Positions 6,686-14,733 of a stretch of 34,870 bases of DNA are shown one piece after another. The notes beneath the pieces are model-generated. The model searched no databases and was not told where the DNA came from. It was given only the letters and a program-made list of their open reading frames with translations. Made by a program: the position numbers and the translations under genes. How positions within the stretch are numbered: position 1 is the first letter of the stretch; the number at the start of each line of letters is the position of its first letter. This DNA is from an uncultured Luminiphilus sp. Lineage in GTDB: Bacteria; Pseudomonadota; Gammaproteobacteria; Pseudomonadales; Halieaceae. Location: assembly GCA_938085095.1 (NCBI GenBank), contig CALKEI010000088.1, forward strand, positions 1 to 34,870, given 5' to 3'.

Positions 6686-8251
6686 TCAGGCGAGACCAAG
6701 GGCGCCGGGGTTCATGATGCCATCGGGATCCAGCGCAGATTTTATTCCCGTGATGAGCTGCAAGGCCGGGGCCTTTAGGGCGGAGTGATAATGGTAAGCC
6801 TTGCCGAGTTGCAGGTGGCTCGCGCCTTCCCGCGATAACACGTCCACGACCTCGCTTTTGATCTTATACACAGCGTCCCAAGCATCAGGGACGTGATCAA
6901 ATTGGTTGAGTTTGGCGAGATGATCGGCTTCAAGGCTGTGCTTATGGAGCGCATTGAGCTCATCGGGCCAGAAGAAGACCGGTTCGAGAACGGTGATCTG
7001 CTCACTGACCACGGCGATGAGATACCCCGTTTCGATGTTGAACTGATCGAGTGTGGATCGGTTGCGGTCATAGACCGACTCCAAAGCGGCGAGCACGGCT
7101 TCGCCGCGTGAATGGGGCACCAGACCGTGAACAGGCAGCCAACGCTCGCCTTCGGCGCCCACCATGTTATTGACAGGCCCAAAGGGGTTGGCGGCCAGAA
7201 TTCTAGGGATGCTATCAGGGAGCGCTTTGCCGCCTTCGGCAGCACAGATTGTCTTGATGCGTGCCGCCTGATGGTTTGCCTCAGCCTCGGTGCGTGCTTC
7301 GCTAATGGTAAACATGGCCCACTCGACGTCGTCCATGAATCGACGGCCTGACAGAGCGATCTTCGCACCCTGCTTAATCTTATTGACGATGCCAGATTCT
7401 TGCTGGACCACCCCGGAGAGTTGTTGGGCGTCTGCCGCCAGGCTCGCACGCTTCATACGCTGCTGTTGCAGGTAGGGGTCAAAGCCAAAACACTCTGTTG
7501 TCAGTGATTCACGAGAGATCTGTGCCATGGCGCGCAGCATCGGACCTGATTCGTGGAACGCAAAGCTGGTGTAGCCCTTAGCACCTGCCACCGGCACCAG
7601 CGGCAATGTCGCTCGCACCTTGATGCCCAGCGCGCCGCAGTCTCCAAGAAATAAGCCGGTCAGGTCCGGACCAAAATGTCGCATAAAAGGTGCTGCGTGC
7701 TGTTGGCTGGCCGATCCGGTTTCCATCAGCTCACCCTTGCCGGTGACGACGCTCACCGACAGCACGTTGTCGGCGGCGGTACCGCTCTGGCCGCTGCCCC
7801 AAAAAATGCTGTTCTGAGAGAGGCCGCCCCCGACTGTGGCAAATCGACCCGATAGGGTGCCCCAGTAAGGTGTTCTCACACCAAGCGGCGCCAGATGTTC
7901 ATACAGTGTTTGCCAGCTGCACCCTGCCTCTACCGTGACGTAGCGGTCTTCAAGATTGACCTCAATGATCCCATCCATGCTGGTCATATCGATCAAGACG
8001 CTATCGGGTGCCGTGGCGAGATAGCCACTGGTGTAGCTCATGCCCCCGCCGCGGGTCACGATCGGCGTACCGCGCTCCAGACATGCACGCACCAGCGACT
8101 GCACCTCGTCGATCGTGCGTGGTCGAACGACTGCGCAGATGGGTGGTCCAATGCTGAAGACATCCTGCGAATAGAGGGCGATCTGCTCGACGTCGGTATC
8201 GATGATCTCCGCCGGGAGCAGCTGACTGATGGTGGATACCACTGCGTTCAT
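6686..8251 (-). CDS. FAD-linked oxidase (VAO/PCMH family, GlcD-like)
   Basis: A 521-residue flavoprotein with the N-terminal FAD-binding PCMH domain (~35-215): the pyrophosphate loop is PIVTRGGGMSYTSGY at about 63-77 and the second FAD-contact region includes WGTLSGRFATVGGGLSQNS. The C-terminal half is the substrate-binding cap of this family, ending in LDPDGIMNPGALG, a common terminus of GlcD/vanillyl-alcohol-oxidase relatives. The open frame extends to 8371, but the ATG at 8249-8251 has a strong AGGAGG six bases upstream and begins where homology-like sequence begins, so I use it. It would oxidise an alcohol or 2-hydroxyacid, or hydroxylate an alkyl-aromatic substrate. It diverges from the VOC genes across a 230-base region in which I saw no copy of the island operator. 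Confidence 0.85.
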   Translation of the reverse strand: MNAVVSTISQLLPAEIIDTDVEQIALYSQDVFSIGPPICAVVRPRTIDEVQSLVRACLERGTPIVTRGGGMSYTSGYLATAPDSVLIDMTSMDGIIEVNLEDRYVTVEAGCSWQTLYEHLAPLGVRTPYWGTLSGRFATVGGGLSQNSIFWGSGQSGTAADNVLSVSVVTGKGELMETGSASQQHAAPFMRHFGPDLTGLFLGDCGALGIKVRATLPLVPVAGAKGYTSFAFHESGPMLRAMAQISRESLTTECFGFDPYLQQQRMKRASLAADAQQLSGVVQQESGIVNKIKQGAKIALSGRRFMDDVEWAMFTISEARTEAEANHQAARIKTICAAEGGKALPDSIPRILAANPFGPVNNMVGAEGERWLPVHGLVPHSRGEAVLAALESVYDRNRSTLDQFNIETGYLIAVVSEQITVLEPVFFWPDELNALHKHSLEADHLAKLNQFDHVPDAWDAVYKIKSEVVDVLSREGASHLQLGKAYHYHSALKAPALQLITGIKSALDPDGIMNPGALGLA

Positions 8252-8481
8252 TCCGCGCCTCCTGACCCATATCAATAAAATACGATGGACTATAAAGGGT
8301 AACAGACGTTTCACCATATCGCCCGGCGTGTTGGACAGCAATGAAAACACTGCGGGGAGCGCGAACCCCAACCAGATATCTTCAGTGTGGTGAGGTTGCG
8401 GCGTGGGTTATGAGTCACGATAGCGCTTCTCTAATGGGTATGGCGGTATGATGTGACCGACTCGAAACGAAGGGCAATCCA

Positions 8482-9423
8482 ATGAGAAAGAGCGGCTTCT
8501 CGCACGTGATCATCACCACAGCCCATGCAGAGCGATTAGGGGGATTTTTTTCGGCGCTGGGTTGGCGATCTGAACGGGCCGAGCTGCACGCCGACGCCGA
8601 AGAGTTTTGGGGTGCTGAGTTGTCGGCCGAGGCGGTGCGCTGGACACCGCCCTCCGAAGCTTGCGAGGCACTGTTGCTGCCCGTTTCCGCTGAGACACCC
8701 GCACTGCGACCGCTGGACTGCCCCGTGACCACGCCCGGCGGTATCTTTGATTTCAACATGCGTACTTGGAGCAGTGAATGGGCAAGGGGCTTTCTGCAGG
8801 ACCACGGTTGGCGTGAATTGGTGCCCGCGGTTGCGTGGCAATTTGGGGACGTGCAAACCAGCGAGGGGCTCTATATTCAGGATGACGGTATCGTTATGGC
8901 GGTAATGGAGCGTTTGGACCCGCCGCTGGAAGGTGTCGAATTTGATCGCATGAGCGATATCTTCAACTCTACGCAGATGGTGGTTGATGTTGAGGCGACA
9001 CTCGCTTTCCTCAGCGTGATAGGTTTTGAGCGTTTTGTTGATCATGCGGGCCCCCTGCCAGGCGAGGGCCCCAAGGTGCTGCAGCTTGAGAACTATCCGG
9101 TGGAGACCGCCGAGATTCACTTGAGTATTGCGCACCCCCAATCGACGATGTCGGGCTCTATCGAGCTGATTGACGTACCGAACTACCCTTTGCCGGTCAT
9201 TGATGTTCCGAGCAACGGCGGCCGGGGCTTGCGAGCGATCAGCGTGCCCTGTGAGAATATCGGGGAAACGTATGCCGCCCTCCAGTCCAGTGAGTGGTCG
9301 GAGCAGATTTGTCACCCTCTGGCGGAACGGAGACTGCCCGGGGTGCTGGGGACCCAGTGTTTTGCTGTGACGGCCCCCGACGGTGGCCGGCTCGATCTCT
9401 ATCAGCTGCCGCAGGGAGGATGA
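8482..9423 (+). CDS. VOC (glyoxalase/dioxygenase-fold) superfamily protein 1
   Basis: A 313-residue protein that appears to hold two vicinal-oxygen-chelate modules in tandem (roughly 5-135 and 150-305). The second begins with STQMVVDVEATLAFLSVIGFERF and ends DGGRLDLYQLP, both characteristic VOC strand/helix features. The fold covers glyoxalases, extradiol dioxygenases and isomerases; I could not place convincing metal ligands, so the reaction is open. The start follows GAAGGG. The next gene starts five bases after the stop and is of similar size and architecture, suggesting the pair forms a heteromer. Ring cleavage or isomerisation of the island's substrate is a plausible but unproven role. 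Confidence 0.7.
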   Translation: MRKSGFSHVIITTAHAERLGGFFSALGWRSERAELHADAEEFWGAELSAEAVRWTPPSEACEALLLPVSAETPALRPLDCPVTTPGGIFDFNMRTWSSEWARGFLQDHGWRELVPAVAWQFGDVQTSEGLYIQDDGIVMAVMERLDPPLEGVEFDRMSDIFNSTQMVVDVEATLAFLSVIGFERFVDHAGPLPGEGPKVLQLENYPVETAEIHLSIAHPQSTMSGSIELIDVPNYPLPVIDVPSNGGRGLRAISVPCENIGETYAALQSSEWSEQICHPLAERRLPGVLGTQCFAVTAPDGGRLDLYQLPQGG

Positions 9424-9427
9424 AGCC

Positions 9428-10327
9428 ATGTTGAAATCGATACTGATGGTCTGGTTGCTGGCGCAAGATCTTGCTGTCACGCAGGTGGCATACGAGGACT
9501 ATCTCGGCTATCGGGCGGTGGATGAGGGTGTGATGTCTGCTGAGCTGGCTTTAGCGATTAATCGCCCTCAGCTCGCTGGCCGGCCGTTTGTCACATTGGT
9601 GCCGCGCTCAGGTCCGCAGGTCGGTATTCGCATTGTTCAGGGCGGGCAGTCCGGTTTTGAGCCGATGCAACGGCTAGGCTGGAGCGCGGTCGAGTTGCTG
9701 GTAAAAGACCCGATGGCGCTAAAAGAAGGTCTAGACGGCTCGGCGTTTCGGCATCTGCAAGGACCCGATTTTCTGACGGACCAGAAAAACATTCTCGCGA
9801 TGCAGGTGACCGGGCCCGATAAGGAGCTGTTTTACCTGACGCATATGATCGACCCATCGCAGTCCTTTCTTCAGCCCCAACCCAATCCTGAGCCTGTGGG
9901 CCATACCTTTATTATGGTGATGGGCAGTGCCGATATCACAGCCAGTGTGGCGTTCTGGCAGCAGCATTTTGACAACGGTGTGGTGGGGCCGATTCCATAT
10001 CGTATCGGGGTGTTGTCGGAGGCCTATGGCTTGCCGCTTGAAACCGAGCATGCGCTGGCGCTGGTCTCCATGGCGGATGGTTACGGAATCGAAATTGATC
10101 ATTACCCTGAATCGGCCAGTCCCGTGCCGGCACCAGAGGGTGAACAAGGCGGCGTCATTCTGGTGAGCCTTAGCGTGGATCCCCGCGCCTTGAAGGCGCC
10201 ACTCCCTTGGGAGCTTGCTTATCATAACCAAGACGGAGGATTGCGCGGCGGCGTTGTCAGGCTACCGTCGGGGGCGCCGATAGAGGTCGCATTTACCGAG
10301 GCTGTATTGCCAGCGTCGGCTGATTAG
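9428..10327 (+). CDS. VOC-like superfamily protein 2
   Basis: A 299-residue protein whose length and two-module layout mirror the preceding gene. Segments such as GHTFIMVMGSADITASVAFWQQHF near residue 155 have the VOC beta-alpha pattern, and the C-terminal half has a similar strand-rich layout. The in-frame ATG at 9383 lies inside the upstream gene; the ATG at 9428 has GGAGG eight bases before it and is preferred. Metal ligands are not obvious. It is co-transcribed with the first VOC gene, and its stop is 75 bases before the LeuC-type gene, with operator D in between. This suggests that the downstream genes have their own promoter. Confidence 0.65.
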   Translation: MLKSILMVWLLAQDLAVTQVAYEDYLGYRAVDEGVMSAELALAINRPQLAGRPFVTLVPRSGPQVGIRIVQGGQSGFEPMQRLGWSAVELLVKDPMALKEGLDGSAFRHLQGPDFLTDQKNILAMQVTGPDKELFYLTHMIDPSQSFLQPQPNPEPVGHTFIMVMGSADITASVAFWQQHFDNGVVGPIPYRIGVLSEAYGLPLETEHALALVSMADGYGIEIDHYPESASPVPAPEGEQGGVILVSLSVDPRALKAPLPWELAYHNQDGGLRGGVVRLPSGAPIEVAFTEAVLPASAD

Positions 10328-10338
10328 ACTTATTGTTA

Positions 10339-10350
10339 TAATGATATATC
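10339..10350. promoter_or_regulatory. Putative GntR operator D (upstream of leuC-like gene)
   Basis: TATATCATTA is present exactly on the minus strand (plus-strand TAATGATATA, 10339-10348), and TGATATATC at 10342-10350 is nine of ten bases of the palindrome in operator C. It lies about 50 bases upstream of the GTG start at 10402 and directly follows the stop of the VOC-like gene, marking an internal regulated promoter. Confidence 0.55.
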
Positions 10351-10401
10351 TATTGCACGGTCTGCCACGGGGTAGAGCCGTAGGGGATTCGCGGGTTCGC
10401 T

Positions 10402-11808
10402 GTGACAGCCACGCTATTTGACAAACTTTGGCAAGAACATGAGGTGATGACGCTTTCAGAGCGCCAATCACTCTTGTATGTCGATCGTATCTTCCTTCAC
10501 GAGCGGACAGGGAGTGCCGCACTGAACGGTTTGCTCGAGCATAACCGAGCGGTCCGTCGACGCGAGCATGCGTTCTGCACCATGGATCATATTGTCGATA
10601 CGTTGCCCGGACGGGGTGATGACACCTTGATGCCCAGTGGGCGTGATTTTATCGTCGCGACACGTGGCGCGGCCCAAGAAACCGGCATTCAACTATTTGA
10701 TATTCCCGATCCGGATCAGGGGATCGTCCATGTGATCTCGCCGGAGCTTGGGATCGCTTTGCCTGGTCTGTCGCTTATTTGTCCCGATAGCCATACCTGC
10801 ACGCTCGGCGGCCTCGGGGCGCTGGCATGGGGAGTGGGTTCCACCGAGGCAGAGCATGCGCTGGCCACCAGTACGCTTCGTGTCACAAGACCCAAGACAA
10901 TGCGCGTCACATTCGAGGGAGCCCTTCCGAACAGCGCGACGGCCAAAGACCTTATTTTGTATACGATTCGCGAGCTGTCCGGCGCTGGTGGTGCGGGCTG
11001 TGCCATTGAATTTGCTGGCCCGGCGATTCAGGCGTTGGCCGTCGAAGCGCGCCTGACGCTGTGTAATATGGCGACCGAACTGTCTGCCTTCACGGGTTTG
11101 ATCGCGCCTGACCAAAAGGTGTTCGATTACTGCAACGGTCGTCCTTATGCGCCCCGGGGTGACGTTTGGGATCAGGCCAATGCGCACTGGCACGGATTGC
11201 ACAGTGACGAGGGCGCCCGGTTTGATCGCGAACACGTTTTGGACATCCGGGCACTCAAACCCCAGCTCAGTTGGGGCACCAGTCCGCAACACGCTATCGA
11301 TTGGGATGGCGTCGTGCCTCACGTGATTGACGCGCCGGATGACGCCACAGCAGTGGCCTGGCAGCGCGCACAGGATTACATGGGGGTGAGTGGGGGCAGT
11401 CAGTTGTCGGATTACTCTGTTGACGCGGCTTTTATTGGTTCCTGCACCAACAGCCGACTGTCTGATTTACGGCTTGCCGCAGAGTATCTCGCGCGCACAG
11501 GTCACCGCGTGGCCAATAATGTGAAAGCCTTATGCGTCCCCGGGAGCGGACAAGTGAAGCGTGCCGCGGAAGCAGAGGGTCTTGATGAGATTTTCCGCAG
11601 TGCCGGTTTTGAGTGGCGCGAGCCAGGCTGCTCCATGTGCTTTTTTGCGGGGGGTGAGAGCTTCGGGGATGGGGTGCGCGTTGCCTCAACTACGAACCGT
11701 AATTTCGAGGGCCGGCAGGGGCTGGGCGTGCGCACGCACATTGCCAGTCCGCTGACCGTCGTCGCGAGCGCCTGTGCGGGCCATTTGGTCGCGGACATTT
11801 CAGCATGA
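10402..11808 (+). CDS. Aconitase-family hydro-lyase large subunit (LeuC-like)
   Basis: A 468-residue large subunit of the isopropylmalate-isomerase type, starting at GTG. [4Fe-4S] ligands are Cys348 (FIGSCTNSRLSDLR), Cys410 and Cys413 (PGCSMC). PDSHTCTLGGLG at 128-139 and ASTTNRNFEGRQG near the C-terminus are also family hallmarks. Where biosynthetic LeuC has CSMCLAMN, this protein has CSMCFFAGG, so it has diverged at a cluster-adjacent position. There are no other leucine genes here. In this context it more likely hydrates or dehydrates a branched maleate/malate, as in citraconate or dimethylmaleate hydratases of the same family. The gene overlaps the small subunit by four bases. Confidence 0.9.
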   Translation: MTATLFDKLWQEHEVMTLSERQSLLYVDRIFLHERTGSAALNGLLEHNRAVRRREHAFCTMDHIVDTLPGRGDDTLMPSGRDFIVATRGAAQETGIQLFDIPDPDQGIVHVISPELGIALPGLSLICPDSHTCTLGGLGALAWGVGSTEAEHALATSTLRVTRPKTMRVTFEGALPNSATAKDLILYTIRELSGAGGAGCAIEFAGPAIQALAVEARLTLCNMATELSAFTGLIAPDQKVFDYCNGRPYAPRGDVWDQANAHWHGLHSDEGARFDREHVLDIRALKPQLSWGTSPQHAIDWDGVVPHVIDAPDDATAVAWQRAQDYMGVSGGSQLSDYSVDAAFIGSCTNSRLSDLRLAAEYLARTGHRVANNVKALCVPGSGQVKRAAEAEGLDEIFRSAGFEWREPGCSMCFFAGGESFGDGVRVASTTNRNFEGRQGLGVRTHIASPLTVVASACAGHLVADISA

Positions 11809-12437
11809 CGCCTTTCAAGCAGCACACAGGCATCACCGCACCGTTAGTGCGCGATAACATTAATACCGATACGATCATTCCCTCTCGCGAAATGCGAAGC
11901 GTGTCTAGGTCGGGGCTTTCGGAAGGGCTGTTTGCGCCCTGGCGGTACCACGATCCGAATGCGCGCACCCTGAACTCGGCATTTGTGCTGAATGAGGCCG
12001 CTTTCTCCGGCGCCTCAATCCTCCTGACCGGCGCCAATTTTGGCTGTGGGTCCTCCCGTGAGCACGCGGTATGGGCGCTGCTGGAGAGTGGCTTTCGGGT
12101 CATTATTGCAACCTCTTTTGCTACGATTTTTCGCAACAACGCGCTCCGCAATGGGTTGCTGACCATCGAGCTTCACCCCGACCGGATTGAGCAGCTTGCA
12201 GAATGGGTAAGTAGCGATCCACAGGCACATACGCTGGGTGTGGATCTTGAGGCCTGCACGATCAGGCACGATCTGCAGCGTGATGCGGAGACTTTCTCGG
12301 TTGACCCGAGCGCGCGCGATATGTTGCTGCAGGGGCTTGATGAAATCGGACTGACCGAGCAATCTTTAGATGATATTGCCGCTTTCGAGAAAAGGGATCA
12401 GGCGCGTCGGCCTTGGGTGTATCTCGGCACTGATTAG
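11805..12437 (+). CDS. Aconitase-family hydro-lyase small subunit (LeuD-like)
   Basis: A 210-residue swivelling-domain subunit that completes the LeuCD-type enzyme. Family motifs are NINTDTIIP (18-26), GLFAPWRY (41-48) and GANFGCGSSREHAVWAL from residue 76, followed by GFRVIIATSFATIFRNN. The length is normal for LeuD. Its ATG overlaps the TGA of the large-subunit gene, which ensures stoichiometric translation. The 3-prime end overlaps the convergent CoA-transferase gene by four bases, so there is no intervening terminator. Substrate specificity in this enzyme class depends partly on the small subunit, so the sequence after NINTDTIIP would be informative in an alignment with characterised citraconate and dimethylmaleate hydratases. 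Confidence 0.9.
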   Translation: MTPFKQHTGITAPLVRDNINTDTIIPSREMRSVSRSGLSEGLFAPWRYHDPNARTLNSAFVLNEAAFSGASILLTGANFGCGSSREHAVWALLESGFRVIIATSFATIFRNNALRNGLLTIELHPDRIEQLAEWVSSDPQAHTLGVDLEACTIRHDLQRDAETFSVDPSARDMLLQGLDEIGLTEQSLDDIAAFEKRDQARRPWVYLGTD

Positions 12438-13648
12438 GCGCTCAATACGCCTTCTTGGGTGAGATGGGCAATGGCCTCTTCATCCAGTCCGAGCTCTATC
12501 AATACCTCGCGATTATGCGCTCCTGCCTCGGGCAGATCACGATGCAGAGGAGGTTTATGGCTTCCAAACTCCACCGGCAAACGCGGCAGAGTCGTCTCTT
12601 CTCCCGCGCGATCACCCTCAGTCAGATGCACCGGTAACAATCCGCCCGACGCGGTCAAATGAGGATCATCAAACAGGTCCCCGGGGGTATTGATCGGCGA
12701 GAAAGGCAGGCCTGCGCGCGCTAATCGTTCACTCAAGGTGGCCAGTGTCATGGGCGCAAATAACGCTTTTATGGCGGGAAGCAGTGTTTCTCGTGCGGCA
12801 ACGCGATCGGCGTTGTGGGCGAGGGTGCTGTCCGACGCCCAGTCAGCCAGGCTAAATTCTTCGCAGAAGCGTTGCCATAGCGTGTCACTGACGATCCCCA
12901 CAAACAGCCTCTCGCCCGAGTCCAGTTCGAAAATGTCATAAACCGCCCATGCGGATTGCCGCACTGACATGGGTGGTGGCGGCTCACCGCTCACCGCTTG
13001 CTGCGCCATGTGCTGGCCAACGAGAAACGCGGTGGTTTCAAACAGGGCGCTCGTGACATGACTGCCCTCCCCGGTTTCCCGGCGACGATGCAGCGCGGAG
13101 AGGATGGCAATCACACCAAACATGCCGCCGGTGATATCAATGACTGAAGAACCGGCACGTAAGGGCCGTTCCGGGAGCCCGGTCATATAGGCCAGACCGC
13201 CCATCATCTGGGTGACTTCGTCGAGCGCGACGCGGTTCTCGTAGGGGCCTGATAGAAATCCTTTGAGCGAGCAATAAATGAGGCTGGGATGGTTGGCCTT
13301 GAGCGAATCGTAGTCGAGTCCCAGGTTCGCCATCGTGCCCGTGCGGAAGTTCTCCAGGACAATGTCAGCCGACTGGATTAGCTGCAGTGCGACCTCGCGG
13401 CCCTTTGGGTTTTTTAGGTCGAGGGCGATCGATCGCTTGTTTCGGTTGTACATTGGAAAGTACCCGGCGCCAGAGCCTTTCAGGCGCCGCGTATTGTCAC
13501 CTTTCAGTGGTTCGACTTTGATCACATCGGCACCGAGGTCACCTAAAATGACACCTGCGGTGGGGCCCATAACCATGTGGGTGAATTCAACAACTCTAAT
13601 TCCTCGCAGCGGAGCTGCTTGCTCCTCTGCCCCCGGGCGCCCCGTCAT
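12434..13648 (-). CDS. Family III CoA-transferase (CaiB/BaiF type)
   Basis: A 404-residue class III CoA-transferase. The N-terminus shows the family's GIRVVEFTHMVMGPTAG and GDLGADVIKVEPLKGD segments, and NRNKRSIALDLKNPKGRE follows. The catalytic aspartate that forms the acyl-CoA anhydride is probably Asp143 (ALDEVTQMMGG). The start is the ATG at 13646-13648 after GGAGAGG. It would activate a carboxylic acid with CoA taken from succinyl-CoA or acetyl-CoA. Between a LeuCD-like hydro-lyase and an HMG-CoA-lyase-type lyase, a citramalate-like acid is the logical acceptor (inference). It diverges from the reductase gene at 13716, sharing operator E. Confidence 0.9.
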   Translation of the reverse strand: MTGRPGAEEQAAPLRGIRVVEFTHMVMGPTAGVILGDLGADVIKVEPLKGDNTRRLKGSGAGYFPMYNRNKRSIALDLKNPKGREVALQLIQSADIVLENFRTGTMANLGLDYDSLKANHPSLIYCSLKGFLSGPYENRVALDEVTQMMGGLAYMTGLPERPLRAGSSVIDITGGMFGVIAILSALHRRRETGEGSHVTSALFETTAFLVGQHMAQQAVSGEPPPPMSVRQSAWAVYDIFELDSGERLFVGIVSDTLWQRFCEEFSLADWASDSTLAHNADRVAARETLLPAIKALFAPMTLATLSERLARAGLPFSPINTPGDLFDDPHLTASGGLLPVHLTEGDRAGEETTLPRLPVEFGSHKPPLHRDLPEAGAHNREVLIELGLDEEAIAHLTQEGVLSA

Positions 13649-13672
13649 TACTGCCTCTCCAGATGATTTGTT

Positions 13673-13689
13673 ATGATGTTATATCATTA
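13673..13689. promoter_or_regulatory. Putative GntR operator E (divergent promoter 13648/13716)
   Basis: ATGAT-N5-ATCAT forms an inverted repeat at 13673-13687, and the exact decamer TATATCATTA occupies 13680-13689. It is centred in the 67-base gap between the CoA-transferase gene (minus) and the MDR reductase gene (plus), so one bound protein could control both directions. Confidence 0.58.
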
Positions 13690-13715
13690 AGCTCTTTACA
13701 GTAGCAAAGTAGAAC

Positions 13716-14723
13716 ATGACAACAACCGTGGACAATCTCGCCGTCATCCTTCAACAACGCCCTGAAGGTTTGCCCAACCTCGATGACTTCGCTCTGGAGA
13801 GTCGGCCGTTGGGCTCCCGCACCGCGGGACAGGTGCGATGCGAGACCCTTTATCTGTCACTGGATCCTTACATGCGGTCGGTGATCGCCGGCAATCATCT
13901 CGGTCACGGGATCGACCCCGGTGACGTGATTCCCGGCGAGGTGGTCGCCCGTGTGTCGGAGAGTGACGATTCGAATTGGCCGGTTGGGACCGCGGTGCGT
14001 TGCCACGGCGGTTGGCAACAAGTGAGCGATCACGCTCCGGAGGCGCTGTCTCGTGTTCCGACAGGTCTTACCCGTCCTTCTCTGGCACTTTCGATTCTCG
14101 GCATGCCTGGATTGACGGCTTGGGCCGGTATGGTGGATCTGGCCAAAGTCGGTGAAGGTGATGTGGTGGTGATACCGGCCGCGGTAGGGGGCGTCGGTGC
14201 CATGGCGGCACAGCTGTCAAAGCGCGCGGGCGCTACCACCATCGCGATTACCAGTGGCAGCGAGAAGTGTCGTATTGCCCTTGAAGAACTGGGATACGAT
14301 CACTGCATTGACCGCAATGAGGAGGATCTGGCGGGCGCGCTGTCAACGATCGCACCACAAGGTGTCTCGGTTTACTTTGACCTCGTAGGTGACCCGATAT
14401 TAACGACCGTGGCACAGCAGCTGTCCATCGGTGGCCGAGTGGTCCTGTGTGGCCTGATCAAGGATTACAATGGTGATCACAAAACCACGGGGCCGCACCC
14501 CGGTTTATGGATTACCAAGCGCGCCACCGTGAGCGGTCTGGTGGTTTACGACTACGAGCCTCAGCGAGGCGCATTCGAAGACGAATTTGTGCCCCTTGCC
14601 GAAGCCGGGAAGCTGGTGGGGAATGAAGAGATGCACAATGGGCTTGAGGCCGCCCCCGAGGCGTTCTGCCAATTGATGCGGGGACTGAACCACGGCAAGG
14701 TGGTTGTGCGCGTCGGTGAGTAA
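13716..14723 (+). CDS. NADP-dependent MDR oxidoreductase (CurA/prostaglandin-reductase-like)
   Basis: A 335-residue medium-chain reductase of the zinc-free leukotriene-B4-dehydrogenase/CurA branch. The N-terminal catalytic domain has TLYLSLDPYMRS (a family hallmark) near residues 45-56, and the Rossmann domain has AAVGGVGAMAAQLSKRAG. No structural zinc cluster of four cysteines is present. Family members reduce the C=C bond of alpha,beta-unsaturated ketones or aldehydes with NADPH. It opens a tight operon with the lyase, aldehyde dehydrogenase and small ABM-like protein. Saturation of an enone formed after ring cleavage is a reasonable inference for its role. Confidence 0.88.
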   Translation: MTTTVDNLAVILQQRPEGLPNLDDFALESRPLGSRTAGQVRCETLYLSLDPYMRSVIAGNHLGHGIDPGDVIPGEVVARVSESDDSNWPVGTAVRCHGGWQQVSDHAPEALSRVPTGLTRPSLALSILGMPGLTAWAGMVDLAKVGEGDVVVIPAAVGGVGAMAAQLSKRAGATTIAITSGSEKCRIALEELGYDHCIDRNEEDLAGALSTIAPQGVSVYFDLVGDPILTTVAQQLSIGGRVVLCGLIKDYNGDHKTTGPHPGLWITKRATVSGLVVYDYEPQRGAFEDEFVPLAEAGKLVGNEEMHNGLEAAPEAFCQLMRGLNHGKVVVRVGE

Positions 14724-14733
14724 AGGAAGCCCC

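Noticed and set aside
8252-8371. N-terminal extension of the FAD oxidase with a hydrophobic stretch
   Set aside because: A strong AGGAGG precedes the ATG at 8249-8251, and the extension does not resemble the family; not taken as a membrane anchor.
8536-9480. 314-codon minus-strand open frame across the first VOC gene
   Set aside because: It lies opposite a VOC-type protein with recognisable strands and a Shine-Dalgarno; its own translation has no domain-like pattern.
10402-12437. Leucine biosynthesis leuCD
   Set aside because: No leuA or leuB nearby, an altered CSMC region, a catabolic operon setting and a shared GntR-type operator make a biosynthetic role unlikely.
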